Part shown: in pieces, positions 9,212 through 18,507 of the stretch | How positions within the stretch are numbered: position 1 is the first letter of the stretch | Layout: each line of letters opens with the position of its first letter | Assembly (NCBI GenBank): GCA_030447245.1 | Contig: JAUJPG010000001.1 | Location: 84,338-148,337, forward strand | Origin: Chloroflexota bacterium | GTDB lineage: Bacteria; Chloroflexota; UBA6077; JACCZL01 | Direction: 5' to 3' | DNA: 64,000 nucleotides | Position numbers and translations under genes: made by a program | The notes under the pieces: generated by a model | What the model was told of the DNA's origin: nothing | The model's database searches: none | The model's input: only the letters and a program-made list of their open reading frames with translations

Positions 9212-9499
9212 ATGCGTTCGGCGCTCTTCGTCTCCATCGCCATCTTGCTGGTACTGGGGGTGCTGTTCGCCCGCGAGCGCCTCAAGCTTGCGTTCAGGGT
9301 CGGCGCGGTGCTGTACGCGGTGCTGCTGGTGGTGCGCTTCATCATCTTTGGCCGGGCCGATTCTGACAGTCTGCTGGATCTGCTGACGGTGATGGCGATC
9401 TTCGGCCTGATCTGGCTGGCCGCCTGGCTGGCGACGAACGCCATCCTGCGGGCCCGCGCTCGCCGCCCGCCGACCGGACCCACGTACCACGAAAAATGA
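9212..9499 (+). CDS. Small membrane protein, three predicted helices
   Basis: A 95-residue product with hydrophobic segments at about 4-20, 28-47 and 58-78 and a basic, proline-rich C-terminus ending TGPTYHEK. No family was recognised. It lies 11 bases after the DUF711 gene and 7 bases before the M1 peptidase gene, in the same direction, so it is probably part of one transcript. Confidence 0.65.
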   Translation: MRSALFVSIAILLVLGVLFARERLKLAFRVGAVLYAVLLVVRFIIFGRADSDSLLDLLTVMAIFGLIWLAAWLATNAILRARARRPPTGPTYHEK

Positions 9500-9506
9500 G
9501 ATCCTG

Positions 9507-11357
9507 ATGTCGCTGCGTTCCACCTTTCTCGTCTTCCTGGTCACCGTGCTTGCGGTGCCGATCGGTCCGGCCGAGGCGCAGGAGGCGGCGCCGGCGCGGA
9601 CGGAGACGGCGTCGTACGAGATTGACGCGCGCCTCGATCCAGCGACCAAGCAGATTCGTGGCACGGAAACTATCTCCTACCGTAATCCGTCCTCGGACAC
9701 GTTATCTGAACTCTGGTTCAAACTGTACCTGAACGCCTTCCGCAGCCCGGATACGACCTGGATGCGCGAGGCGGGGCTGGTCCATCGCGGAAGCAGCTAC
9801 GATCCGTCCCGGCCCGGTTGGATCCGGCTGGATCGGATGGTCCTGGAGAGCGGCGAGAATCTCCTGCCGGCCGAGGCGGACGCAGCCGAGACCATCCTGC
9901 GGGTCGCGCTGCCGCGCGCGCTCGGACCGGGTGAGACACTCCGGATTCAGGTTGCCTGGACGAGCCAGCTCCCGCGGGTGTTTGCGCGAACCGGGTTCGC
10001 CGGCGACTTCGTGCTGGCCGGACAGTGGTACCCCAAGCTGGCGGTCTACGACCGTGGTGCCTGGGACCGCGAGCCCTGGCACGCAAACGCCGAGTTCTTT
10101 GCCGACTTCGGGATGTACGACCTCGCGGTGACTATCCCGAGGGGCTGGACGACCGGCGCGAGCGGCGTGCGCGTGGGGGCGACTGACAACACTGACGGGA
10201 CGACGACGATCCGCTACCGGGCCGAGTCGGTCAGCGACGTGGCGTGGACCGCCTGGCCGGACTATCGGGCGGTGACGCGCACGGTGACGGTCGCGGGGCG
10301 GGAGGTCGAGCTTGAGCTTCTGACGCCGCGGGAGCTGGCCAACGCGGACGAGCGATATCTGGGGCCGGCGACGGCGACGCTGGAACTGCTCGGGCGTTGG
10401 TTCGGCGCGTACCCCTGGCCGCGTCTGACGCTGGTCGTCCCGCCCGCGGATGCTGACGGGGCTGGCGGCATGGAATACCCGATGTTCGTCACCCTTGGGC
10501 AGCCGTCCGAGCTGCCGTTCGGACTGGGCCGTGGGGTGCGCGAACCGGAGATCGTGACGGTCCACGAGATCGCCCACCAGTGGCTGCCGCTGCAAGTGGC
10601 GACCAACGAGGCGCGTGAGGCGTGGCTGGACGAGGGGTTCGCCGACTACGCGACGATCCGCGTGCTGGCCGAGCTGTACGGCCCCAGCAGTTCGATGCTC
10701 GACGTTGGTCCGCTCGACCTTGGATACGGAACGATCCATCGGCTCCAGCTCGCCCTCGGCGCCGTCCGGCAGCCACTGGTGTTGCCAGCGTGGGAGTACC
10801 CGAGCGTGGTGGCGTATGGCGCGACGGTCTACTCGAAGGGGGCGCTCGGGCTCCAGAGTCTGGAGCGGACGTTGGGGGAGGAGCGCTTCCTGGGGGCGAT
10901 GCGGCTGTTCGTCGAGCGCTGGCGGTGGCGCCATCCGACGACCGACGACCTTCGAGAGGCCCTGGAGGAGGGGACTGGCGAGCGATTGGCGTGGTTCTTT
11001 GAGCCGCTGGCGTACGGGCGCGGTGTCGCGGAGTATCGCCTGGCTGAGGCCAACGAGCGGAGCGCGGTCGTTGAGCGCCGGGGTGACGTTCGCTTCCCGG
11101 TCCAGATTCAGCTGGGGTACGCCGACGGACGTACGGAGGTGGAGAGCTGGGACGGCGCCGACGAGCAGATTGAGCTGTCAGCGCGCGGCGGGCGGCTTGC
11201 GTGGGTCCAGGTGGACCCGGAGCGTCGAATTCTGCTGGAGCTGGACCCATTCGACAATGCGCGGGAGCTCGAACCGTCGAGCTCGGTCCTGGCCGCGCTT
11301 GGGCGTGCGCTGTCGCTCATCCGGGCGGTGCTCCTGCCGCTTGGGACGATTGGTTAG
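9507..11357 (+). CDS. Secreted M1-family (gluzincin) metallopeptidase
   Basis: A 616-residue exported zinc aminopeptidase-like protein. It has an N-terminal signal peptide (about 1-25, ending near AEA). A beta-rich M1 domain follows, with a GAMEN-like loop GGMEYPMFVTLG and the zinc site HEIAHQW (H353, H357) with E376 in WLDEGFADY. The spacing of 19 residues from second histidine to glutamate is the M1 pattern. The C-terminal region after about residue 480 is an M1-type beta domain, ending in a hydrophobic stretch (RALSLIRAVLLPLG). It probably trims peptides outside the membrane. Confidence 0.88.
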   Translation: MSLRSTFLVFLVTVLAVPIGPAEAQEAAPARTETASYEIDARLDPATKQIRGTETISYRNPSSDTLSELWFKLYLNAFRSPDTTWMREAGLVHRGSSYDPSRPGWIRLDRMVLESGENLLPAEADAAETILRVALPRALGPGETLRIQVAWTSQLPRVFARTGFAGDFVLAGQWYPKLAVYDRGAWDREPWHANAEFFADFGMYDLAVTIPRGWTTGASGVRVGATDNTDGTTTIRYRAESVSDVAWTAWPDYRAVTRTVTVAGREVELELLTPRELANADERYLGPATATLELLGRWFGAYPWPRLTLVVPPADADGAGGMEYPMFVTLGQPSELPFGLGRGVREPEIVTVHEIAHQWLPLQVATNEAREAWLDEGFADYATIRVLAELYGPSSSMLDVGPLDLGYGTIHRLQLALGAVRQPLVLPAWEYPSVVAYGATVYSKGALGLQSLERTLGEERFLGAMRLFVERWRWRHPTTDDLREALEEGTGERLAWFFEPLAYGRGVAEYRLAEANERSAVVERRGDVRFPVQIQLGYADGRTEVESWDGADEQIELSARGGRLAWVQVDPERRILLELDPFDNARELEPSSSVLAALGRALSLIRAVLLPLGTIG

Positions 11358-11394
11358 CAACGGCCGCTCGGCACGCGGAGCGACCCAGAGCTAG

Positions 11395-11410
11395 TAGAAC
11401 AAAAGTTCTA
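11395..11410. promoter_or_regulatory. Palindromic LexA/SOS-type operator
   Basis: The sequence TAGAACAAAAGTTCTA is a perfect 16-base inverted repeat containing GAAC-N4-GTTC, the core of LexA boxes in Gram-positive bacteria. It lies 37 bases before the first possible start of the imuB-like gene, the first gene of a mutagenesis cassette that LexA controls in other bacteria. LexA binding here is inferred. Confidence 0.75.
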
Positions 11411-11446
11411 TCGCACGAGTAGGCCGGTGGTGAGGACCCTGCCGCC

Positions 11447-12742
11447 GTGCTTGCCCACGATTCAGACAACGCTCAGGACACATCCGCACCCGCCTTCGGC
11501 GTCGGCGGCGCACGAGCACGCCGCGCGTCTGGCTGGCCGGACATGCGGGTCGCCTGCGTCTGGCTGCCGCGACTCCCGTTGCGGGTCGAGGTGCTGCGCC
11601 GGCCGGCCTGGGACGGTCGCCCGCTGGTGCTCGGCCCGGGGCCGGGCGAGCGGCGCGTGGTCCGACTCTGCTCGCCGGAAGCCGAGCAGGCCGGAATCCG
11701 GCCCGGCTTGCCGCTGCGCGAGGTGCTGCCGGTGTGCCCGGAGGCGATCATTGTGGACCCGGACCCGGTGCGCGTCGCGGCGGTTCTGGATCGAGTCGTG
11801 GCCGCGCTGGAGCGGGTGAGTCCGGCGGTTGAGGCGGCTGAGGATGGGGAGAGGGTCTTTTTGGACTTGCGCGGTCTGGAGGCCCTCTACCGCGGCGATC
11901 TTGGCGCGCTGGCGCGGGCGATCCGAGCGGCTATCCCGCCGCTGCTGCGCCCGCGCATCGGGGTCTCGGGCGGCAAGTTCTCCGCGTTGGTCGCCGCGCG
12001 GATGGCGCCGCGTTCCGAGGCGCGGGTGGTCCCGGAAGGAGCCGCGGCCGAATTCCTGGCACCATTGCCGATCGGCTTGCTGGAGATGCCGTTCGACTCG
12101 GAGGTGTGGCATCGGCTGGGCTTGCGGACGATCGGCGACCTTGCCCGCCTGCCGTTCGCCGCGGTCCAGGCCGAGTTCGGGCGGGCCGGCGCACGCGCGT
12201 GGCGGCTGGCGCACGGCCGCGACGACGCGCCTATCGTCGCGCGCGGTGCGATCCCGACGGTCCGCGCCATGCTCCGTTTCGACGACCCGTTGGGCAGCGT
12301 CGACGCGGTCGTTGTCGCGCTGGATCGACTGCTGGCGCGGGCGTTTGAGGATCCTGAGCTGGCCGGGCGTTCGGCCCGCCGGGCGCGGCTGCGGGCGCTG
12401 CTGGCGGATGGCACGTCCTGGGAGCGCGTCTGGACGTTCAAGGAAGCGCTGGCCGAGCGGGCGGCGGCCCGCCGGGCGCTGAAGGCCAAGCTAGAGCTGC
12501 CGAACGGTCTGCCGCCGGCGCCGATTGAGGAGCTGTCATTGGAGCTGCTCGGCCTGGGTGGCGAGGTGTCCAGGCAGGACACCCTGTTCGCGGCCCGTCC
12601 CGAGCAACGCGGTCGGTTGGCCGAGGCGGCGCGCCACCTGGGCGCCCGCTACGGCTGCGTGCCGCTGTACCACGCCGTGGAGGTGGAGCCGTGGTCTCGC
12701 ATCCCGGAGCGCCGCTGGGCGCTCGCGACCTGCGACGCCTGA
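11447..12742 (+). CDS. imuB: ImuB-like Y-family DNA polymerase relative
   Basis: A Y-family polymerase-like protein of the ImuB type, which in other bacteria links the error-prone polymerase DnaE2 to the beta clamp in damage-induced mutagenesis. Family homology starts at MRVACVWLPRLPLRVEVL (ATG 11543, giving 399 aa). GTG 11447 adds 32 residues and suits the distance to the operator, so the start is uncertain. Visible features are the palm segment GERVFLDLRGLEAL, the helix-hairpin-helix area with GLRTIGDLARLPFAAVQAEFG, and a little-finger domain. The acidic DE pair of active Y polymerases seems absent, as in ImuB. Residues that would bind the clamp are not obvious. Confidence 0.85.
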   Translation: MLAHDSDNAQDTSAPAFGVGGARARRASGWPDMRVACVWLPRLPLRVEVLRRPAWDGRPLVLGPGPGERRVVRLCSPEAEQAGIRPGLPLREVLPVCPEAIIVDPDPVRVAAVLDRVVAALERVSPAVEAAEDGERVFLDLRGLEALYRGDLGALARAIRAAIPPLLRPRIGVSGGKFSALVAARMAPRSEARVVPEGAAAEFLAPLPIGLLEMPFDSEVWHRLGLRTIGDLARLPFAAVQAEFGRAGARAWRLAHGRDDAPIVARGAIPTVRAMLRFDDPLGSVDAVVVALDRLLARAFEDPELAGRSARRARLRALLADGTSWERVWTFKEALAERAAARRALKAKLELPNGLPPAPIEELSLELLGLGGEVSRQDTLFAARPEQRGRLAEAARHLGARYGCVPLYHAVEVEPWSRIPERRWALATCDA

Positions 12743-12993
12743 ATGCCCCGACACCGATCCGCGTCCAGGTTGACGGCAAGGGGTGTCCCCGCGGGGTGTG
12801 GCGGCGCGGACATCCGGCGTCGTGCGCGGTGGTTCGTGTCCGGGACCGCTGGCGGATCGACGACGAGTGGTGGCGCGATCGTCCGATCTCGCGCCGCTAC
12901 TACGCCGTCCTGCTCGAAGACGGCACCCTCCTCACCGTCTACCGCGACCTTTGTGCAGCGGATGCCTGGTTCGAGCAGCGCGACCGTGCATAA
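12691..12993 (+). CDS. DUF6504-like small protein between imuB and dnaE2
   Basis: A 100-residue product with the pattern PIRVQVDGKG, RVRDRWRIDDEWWRDRPISRRYYAVLLEDG and LLTVYRDLCAADAWF. I recognise this from small proteins encoded inside imuB-dnaE2 cassettes of actinobacteria and Chloroflexota (DUF6504). Its GTG start overlaps the end of imuB by 52 bases, and no later in-frame start keeps the conserved core. The tight position suggests a role in the mutasome, but no function is known to me. Confidence 0.75.
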   Translation: MVSHPGAPLGARDLRRLNAPTPIRVQVDGKGCPRGVWRRGHPASCAVVRVRDRWRIDDEWWRDRPISRRYYAVLLEDGTLLTVYRDLCAADAWFEQRDRA

Positions 12994-13094
12994 AGGAGGT
13001 GTCCAGCGTGCGTCCGCCCCGCTCAATGGAACACCACGGGTGCAGACCGTGCGTCCCTGTGACCCACCGATGAGGCGCGGCAGGTTGGAAGGTC

Positions 13095-16000
13095 GTGGTG
13101 CAGCGTGAGGCAGCGTATGCCGAGCTGCACTTGCACACCGCGTACTCCTTCCTTGACGGGGCGTCACAACCGGAAGAGTTGGTCGAGCGCGCGGTGGAGT
13201 TGGGATACCAAGCGTTGGCGGTCACGGATCATGACGGGCTGCACGGGGCAATGGCGTTCGCCCTGGCGTGCGCCGCCGCGGGTATTCAGCCGATCACCGG
13301 CGTCGAGCTGACGCTACGCGGTGGCTTGGTTGACGAGGACTCGGAGCCGGTCCACCTGACGCTGCTGGCTGAGAGCGGGCGCGGCTACGCGAACCTCTGC
13401 CGGCTGATCACCGAAGCCCACCGTTCGAGTCCACGCGGCGACGTGGCGCTCGATCCTGGCTTCCTGGACGGCCATACCGAGGGTCTCATCGCGCTGTCCG
13501 GCTGCCGCTCAGGCGAGGCCGCGCGGCTGGTCGACGCCGGTCGCCTGGAAGACGCCGGCATCGCGATCTGTCGGCTGGCCGACCGCTTCGGTCTGCGCAA
13601 CAGCTTCGTCGAGCTGCAGCACAACCTGGTTCGAGGTGACACGCGACGGGTGGCGCGGCTGGTGGAGCTGGCCGGGCGCCTTGGGGTGGGGATCGTCGTG
13701 ACGGGTAACGTCCACTACCACGATCGTGAGCGCCACCGCCTCCAGGATGCGATGGTCGCGATCAGGTATCGGTCGACGCTTGAGGCGTCCCATCGTCTGC
13801 GCCGCCCGAATAGCGAGTTCTTCCTCCGCTCGCCCGAAGAGATCGCCGCGCTGTTCGTCGAGACTCCCGAGGCAATCGCGAACGCGGGGCTGATCGCCGA
13901 GCGCTGTGCCGGCTTCAACCTGGCCGATCGTCGCGATCTCGGCTACAGCTTCCCGGATTTTAGCCGCGCGGCCGGCGAGGAACAGGCGACCGCCGATGAC
14001 GTGCTGGCTGACCATTGTCGGGCCAGGTTCTCCGGGCGCTACCCCGAGGCCAGGACCGAGCCAGGGCTCCTGGCCAAGGCTCGCGCGCAGCTCGACGTCG
14101 AGCTGCGGCTGATCGCCACGCACGGGCTGGCCGGGTTCTTCTTGATTTACCGCGACCTCCAGCAACTCGCGATCGACGTTGCCCGTGAGGTGCGCGGGAC
14201 CGGCCCGGGCCGCGGTGGGTCCGGCCTGCCGCCGGGACGCGGCCGCGGATCGTCGGTCAGCTCGATCGTCTGCTACCTGATCGGACTGTCGCATGTCGAC
14301 CCGATCCGGCATCGGCTGTTCTTCCGGCGCTTCCTCAACGAGGACCTCGAGGCGATCCCGGACATCGACCTGGATTTCGCGCGCGACATCCGCGAGCAGT
14401 TGATCCTGGCCGTCTACGAGCGTTATGGCCACGATCACGCGGCCCTGGTCTGCAGTTTCGCCACCTACCACCTGCGGAGCGCGGTGCGTGACCTCGGCAA
14501 GGTGCTCGGCCTGCCGCCGGCCGGGATCGACAAGCTAGCCCGTCTGTCCGAGGGGCGTGGCGCTGACACGGTCCGGGTCGAGCTGGAGCGTCTGCCGGAG
14601 TTTCAAGGCCGGGCGGAGGGGCCGCTCTGGGGACACCTGATCCAACTCGCCGAGCAGATCGACGGCTTCCCGCGCCACGTCGGCCAGCACGTCGGCGGGA
14701 TGATCATCTCGTCTCGCCCGCTGGTTGAGATGGTGCCGATCCAACCGGGTGGGATGTCGGGTCGCTTCATCTGCCAGTGGGACAAGGACTCCTGCGACGA
14801 CGCCGGCTTCGTCAAGATCGACTTCCTGGCGTTGGGCATGCTCTCGCTCGTCGAGGAGTGCCTGGAGCTGGTCTGGCAGCACCGCGGCGAGCGAGTTGAC
14901 CTCAGCGCGCTCCGCTACATCGACCCGACCGTCTACGATGCGATCTCGCCGCGATACGGTTGGGCTGTTCCAAATCGAAGGCCGCGCCCAGATCAGGATG
15001 CTGACGCGGACGCGGCCGCGCAACCTGGATGATTTGGCGGTCCGTGGTTGCCATCGTGCGGCCTGGACCGACGGCCGGCGGCGCGGTCAACCCGTACGTC
15101 CACCGCCGCGAGCTTCGGCGCGGGAATCCGGGCGTATCCGCCCGCGCCGATCACCCGATGCTTGACGCGCTGCTGGCCGACACCCTTGGTGTCGTGCTGT
15201 TCAGGATCAGGTGTTAGAGGTGGCGATCGAGATGGGTGGTTTTGCGCCCGGGCAGGCCGATCAGTTCCGTCGGGCGATGAGCCGCCGCCGCTCGCAGGCC
15301 GCGATCGAGAGTTTCCGCGACCGCTTCATTCGGGGCGCCCAGCAAAAGGGCGTCTCGCCAAGACGCGGACAATCTTCGACAAGCTCTCCAGCTTCTCCGC
15401 TTCGGCTTCCCAAAGAGCCACGCATACGCCTTCGCCATCCTGGCGTATCAGTCGGCCTGGCTTCGCCAGTACTACCCGGCGACTACACCGCGCTGTGCAA
15501 CGCAACCAACCGATGGGCCTACGCACCGCATGCTCAATGGGGACGCCAGGCGCCACGGGTTGCAGGTGCTGCGGGTGGCGATCAACCGCAGCGGCGCGCG
15601 CCGTGGCGGGCGATCGCCAGGTCCTGCTTGGGCTGACGACCGTCAAGGGGATCGGCGACGAGCTGGCCGAGCGATCGTCGCCGAGCGCGAGGCGAACGGC
15701 GCGTACCGCTCGCTGACTGACCTGCTTCGGCGGGCCGGCCTGCCGCGCGTCGCGGCCGAGCTGATGACGCCATCGGTGCGCTCGGGGAGTTCGGCCTGGG
15801 GCGTCAGGAGCTGCTCTGGCAGCTTGGACTCCTCGTACCGACGACGGGCGACGGAAGGAAGACGAACGGTGGGAGATCACGCCAGCTCAGTCTGGAGCTG
15901 CCGATCGAGCAGGACATGGTCCGCCTGCCGGACATGGACCACTGGGAGCGGATGGTGGCCGACTACGGGCTGCTCGGGCTGTCGCCGAGCTACCACCCGC

Positions 16001-16475
16001 TCGGCTGCTGCGCGACCGCGCGCCACGGATCTGGTGCCGGCCACGCGCCCTGCGGAAGGCTCGCGACGGGATGCGCGTGCGAACGGCCGGGCTGGTCGTC
16101 TGTCGCCAGAGGCCTGGCACGGCCAAGGGGTTCACCTTCCTGTTGCTCGAGGACGAGACTGGGTTGACGAACGTCGTCGTCCGCCCGGACCTGTACGAGG
16201 CGGAGCGGAGCGTAGTCCGCGGTGAGCCGTACGTCTGCGTGGAGGGACGGTCCAACTCCGCTCGGGACGCTCAACCTGCTGGCGACGGCGATCGAGCCGC
16301 TGGCCCGTGTCCCCGGGGCGCTGCTGCCGCGCCCGACCTCCAGCACCCCTACTTTGGCCACGAGAACGACCCGCGCGCCTCCGCCCCCGCGTCGGCGACG
16401 AACCCGCGCTCTCATCGCACCGATGCATTCCAGACGCTCCAGCTTGCCACACCTTCAAGTCACGATTTCCATTGA
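13095..16475 (+). pseudogene. dnaE2: Error-prone DNA polymerase DnaE2, frameshifted in its 3' third
   Basis: Codons from GTG 13095 to about 14945 are clean: the PHP domain (AELHLHTAYSFLDG, TDHDGLHG, VTGNVHYH) and the polymerase palm with RGRGSSVSSIVCYLIG, PDIDLDFARD and FVKIDFLALGMLS. From about 14950 to 16330 the protein continues only by changing frame at least ten times: GLFQIEGRAQIRML, VAIVRPGPTAGG, VLEVAIEMGGFAPGQAD, SHAYAFAILAYQ, GLQVLRVAINRSG, LELPIEQDMVRLPDMDHW, and an OB-fold part FTFLLLEDETGLTNVVV. Total length matches the usual 1050-1100 residues. Whether this is decay or local sequence error is open. The exact end is uncertain. Confidence 0.9.
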
Positions 16476-16563
16476 CGCACGGTCAGCGGTGGCCACCCAG
16501 ACCCCACATCGAGAACCGCTGGCCGCGTCCAGCATAGTTGTGCCCGACTGACCACAGCGCTGC

Positions 16564-17802
16564 TCACCGTTCTCCGACGGCTCGGGCGAGCGCGTCGGAC
16601 GTCGTGATCTGGGCCACGTCGCGGAGGAAGCTGCCCAGTGAGGGGCTTGCCTCGCGCAGGCGGCGGAGGCGCGCAGGGATCGGGCTGTGACCCGCGGCCG
16701 CGTCGCCGTAGCTACCGTGGAACGCGAAGTAGGCCTGGTTCAGCTTGCGGACGTCGTAGCCGGCCGCGGCTAGCTCGACCTGGCGGTCGCGCATATACGC
16801 ACTCGCTTCCTCGATCCGGCCGACGGCCAACAGGCGGTCTACCTCCACCCGTGTCGTGCGCATGATGGTCCGGAAGTCTCGTCCGATCGGAGGGGGTGAC
16901 GCGGGCGCCGCTTCGGTGCTTCGGGGCGGCCCGTCCAGGTCAAGCTCCTGGGCGAGTCGATCGCCGAGCTCACGTCCGGCCAGCTCCGCGGCGGTCTCGT
17001 TGATCTCTCGCGAGACCTGGCTGCTCCAGTAGCCGCGGCCCAGGGGGGCAAAGAAGAAATAGGCGTGGATCCATTCGTGTGCCGCGCTGGCGAGTGCATC
17101 GCGAGGGCGCGTGGTGTTCTGCACCATTGCCGGGTAGGTCGCCAGGCCGCCAATCGGGACGACGAGCGACGAGACGCCGAGGCTATCCACAGCCGCCTCA
17201 ACGGCCTCAATCTCGCCGAGGGACATGTCTGCTCGAAGCAGCTCCGACTGGACGACCGCGATGCGGTCTAGCGGGGAGACGATCAGCACCCGTGGTGGCG
17301 ACTCGAAACTTAAGCTGACGGGCGGGAAGACGATTCGCCCGTCCGGCGCCAGAGGCATCCTGACAATCAGCCCTTCGCGGTCAAGAATTCTGGTAAGTGC
17401 ACGCTCGATCCCTGCTTCGGCACGCGCCTCCAGAGCTTCGCGCTGTTCCGCGGACGCGGCGAAGTACGCGACAATGGCCGCCTGATCACCGGGATCTGCG
17501 CCAGCGTGACGACCGACTAGTCCGGCGCCGATCCGACCAGCCCGTTCGGCGAGGTTGGCAATCTCCCAGTCGACGAGACGGAAGGCGTACGGGGCCGCGG
17601 CCTGGCGGCGACGAAACTCCTCCGGCCACGTGCTGCCGATCAAGACCACCAGGATCGCGACCGCGCACAGGCCTAGGCAGACAAGAAAGCTGAATCGCCC
17701 CCGCGGCATCCGACGCGCGAGCGAGTGGGGCGAAGTGGTGGATTGCACGCCGAATTGTACTGGTGGGGCAGCCGGGCCGTAGATGCCGCCCGGAGCGTTC
17801 AC
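16564..17802 (-). CDS. Membrane-anchored zinc metallopeptidase-like protein
   Basis: A 412-residue protein with one hydrophobic segment at about residues 36-56 (FSFLVCLGLCAVAILVVLIG) and the remainder probably outside. A zincin motif HEWIH (H242, E243, H246) is followed about 20 residues later by REINETAAELAG, where E269 or E273 could be the third zinc ligand. The downstream part has a conserved-looking LNQAYFAFHGSYGD. I do not know a named family. It is divergent from the ECF sigma gene, with starts close together, so shared control is possible. Confidence 0.7.
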   Translation of the reverse strand: MNAPGGIYGPAAPPVQFGVQSTTSPHSLARRMPRGRFSFLVCLGLCAVAILVVLIGSTWPEEFRRRQAAAPYAFRLVDWEIANLAERAGRIGAGLVGRHAGADPGDQAAIVAYFAASAEQREALEARAEAGIERALTRILDREGLIVRMPLAPDGRIVFPPVSLSFESPPRVLIVSPLDRIAVVQSELLRADMSLGEIEAVEAAVDSLGVSSLVVPIGGLATYPAMVQNTTRPRDALASAAHEWIHAYFFFAPLGRGYWSSQVSREINETAAELAGRELGDRLAQELDLDGPPRSTEAAPASPPPIGRDFRTIMRTTRVEVDRLLAVGRIEEASAYMRDRQVELAAAGYDVRKLNQAYFAFHGSYGDAAAGHSPIPARLRRLREASPSLGSFLRDVAQITTSDALARAVGER

Positions 17803-17865
17803 GTATAGTTGGCTGCCTCGCCCAACGAGACGCGGCTGGGCCCGCCGACCCGATTAGAGCTTGTC

Positions 17866-18489
17866 GTGAGGTCCTCGGCCGTGTCTCCCGCCGCCGATCC
17901 GAGTGCCGCCGAGGACCGCGCCGTCGAGGCCGCCCGGGGCGGTGACGTGGCGGCGTTCAACCAGCTAGTCCAACAGTACCAGGGCATTGTCTACAACGTG
18001 GCCTTACGGACGCTCGGCAACGGCGAGGACGCAGCGGACGTTGCCCAGGATACCTTCATCTCGGCGTTCCGGGCGATCCGAGAGTTTCGCGGTGGTTCGG
18101 TCAAGGCATGGCTGCTGCGGATCACCGTCAATGCTTCGTACGACCTGCTGAGGCGCCGGAAGCGGCGGCCGGCCAGCTCGCTGGACGCGCTCGCCGAAGC
18201 AGAGGACGGCGAGCTCGGCGTGGTGGATCGAACGCGCGGACCAGATGCGGCCGCGCTTGGCGCAGAGACCGCGCGCGTTATTCAGCAGGCCCTGGCCACG
18301 CTGCCGGACGAGCAGCGCACCCTGGTCGTCCTCTGTGACGTACAGGGCCTGAGCTACGAGGAAGCCGCCGCGACTGCACAGGTGGCGCTCGGCACCGTCA
18401 AGTCGCGGCTCAGCCGCGCGCGCGCTCGTCTGCGCGACTACCTGGCCGAACGGGGGGAACTCCCGGGCGGACTCCGGCGTCCATCATGA
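17866..18489 (+). CDS. ECF-type RNA polymerase sigma factor
   Basis: A 207-residue extracytoplasmic-function sigma factor. Region 2 covers about FNQLVQQYQGIVYNVALRTLGNGEDAADVAQDTF. A short linker rich in acidic residues follows, and region 4 covers LATLPDEQRTLVVLCDVQGLSYEEAA and GTVKSRLSRARARLRDYL. GTG 17866 is chosen because the TTG 57 bases upstream adds only a low-complexity extension. The next gene, an anti-sigma factor with a zinc-finger, starts 19 bases downstream, the usual arrangement for membrane-sensed control. Target promoters are unknown. Confidence 0.93.
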   Translation: MRSSAVSPAADPSAAEDRAVEAARGGDVAAFNQLVQQYQGIVYNVALRTLGNGEDAADVAQDTFISAFRAIREFRGGSVKAWLLRITVNASYDLLRRRKRRPASSLDALAEAEDGELGVVDRTRGPDAAALGAETARVIQQALATLPDEQRTLVVLCDVQGLSYEEAAATAQVALGTVKSRLSRARARLRDYLAERGELPGGLRRPS

Positions 18490-18507
18490 AGATAGCTGCC
18501 CCACATC

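Noticed and set aside
9702-10934. 410-aa minus-strand ORF opposite the M1 peptidase
   Set aside because: Arg/Pro/Gln-rich antisense of a clear zinc peptidase; no domain pattern.
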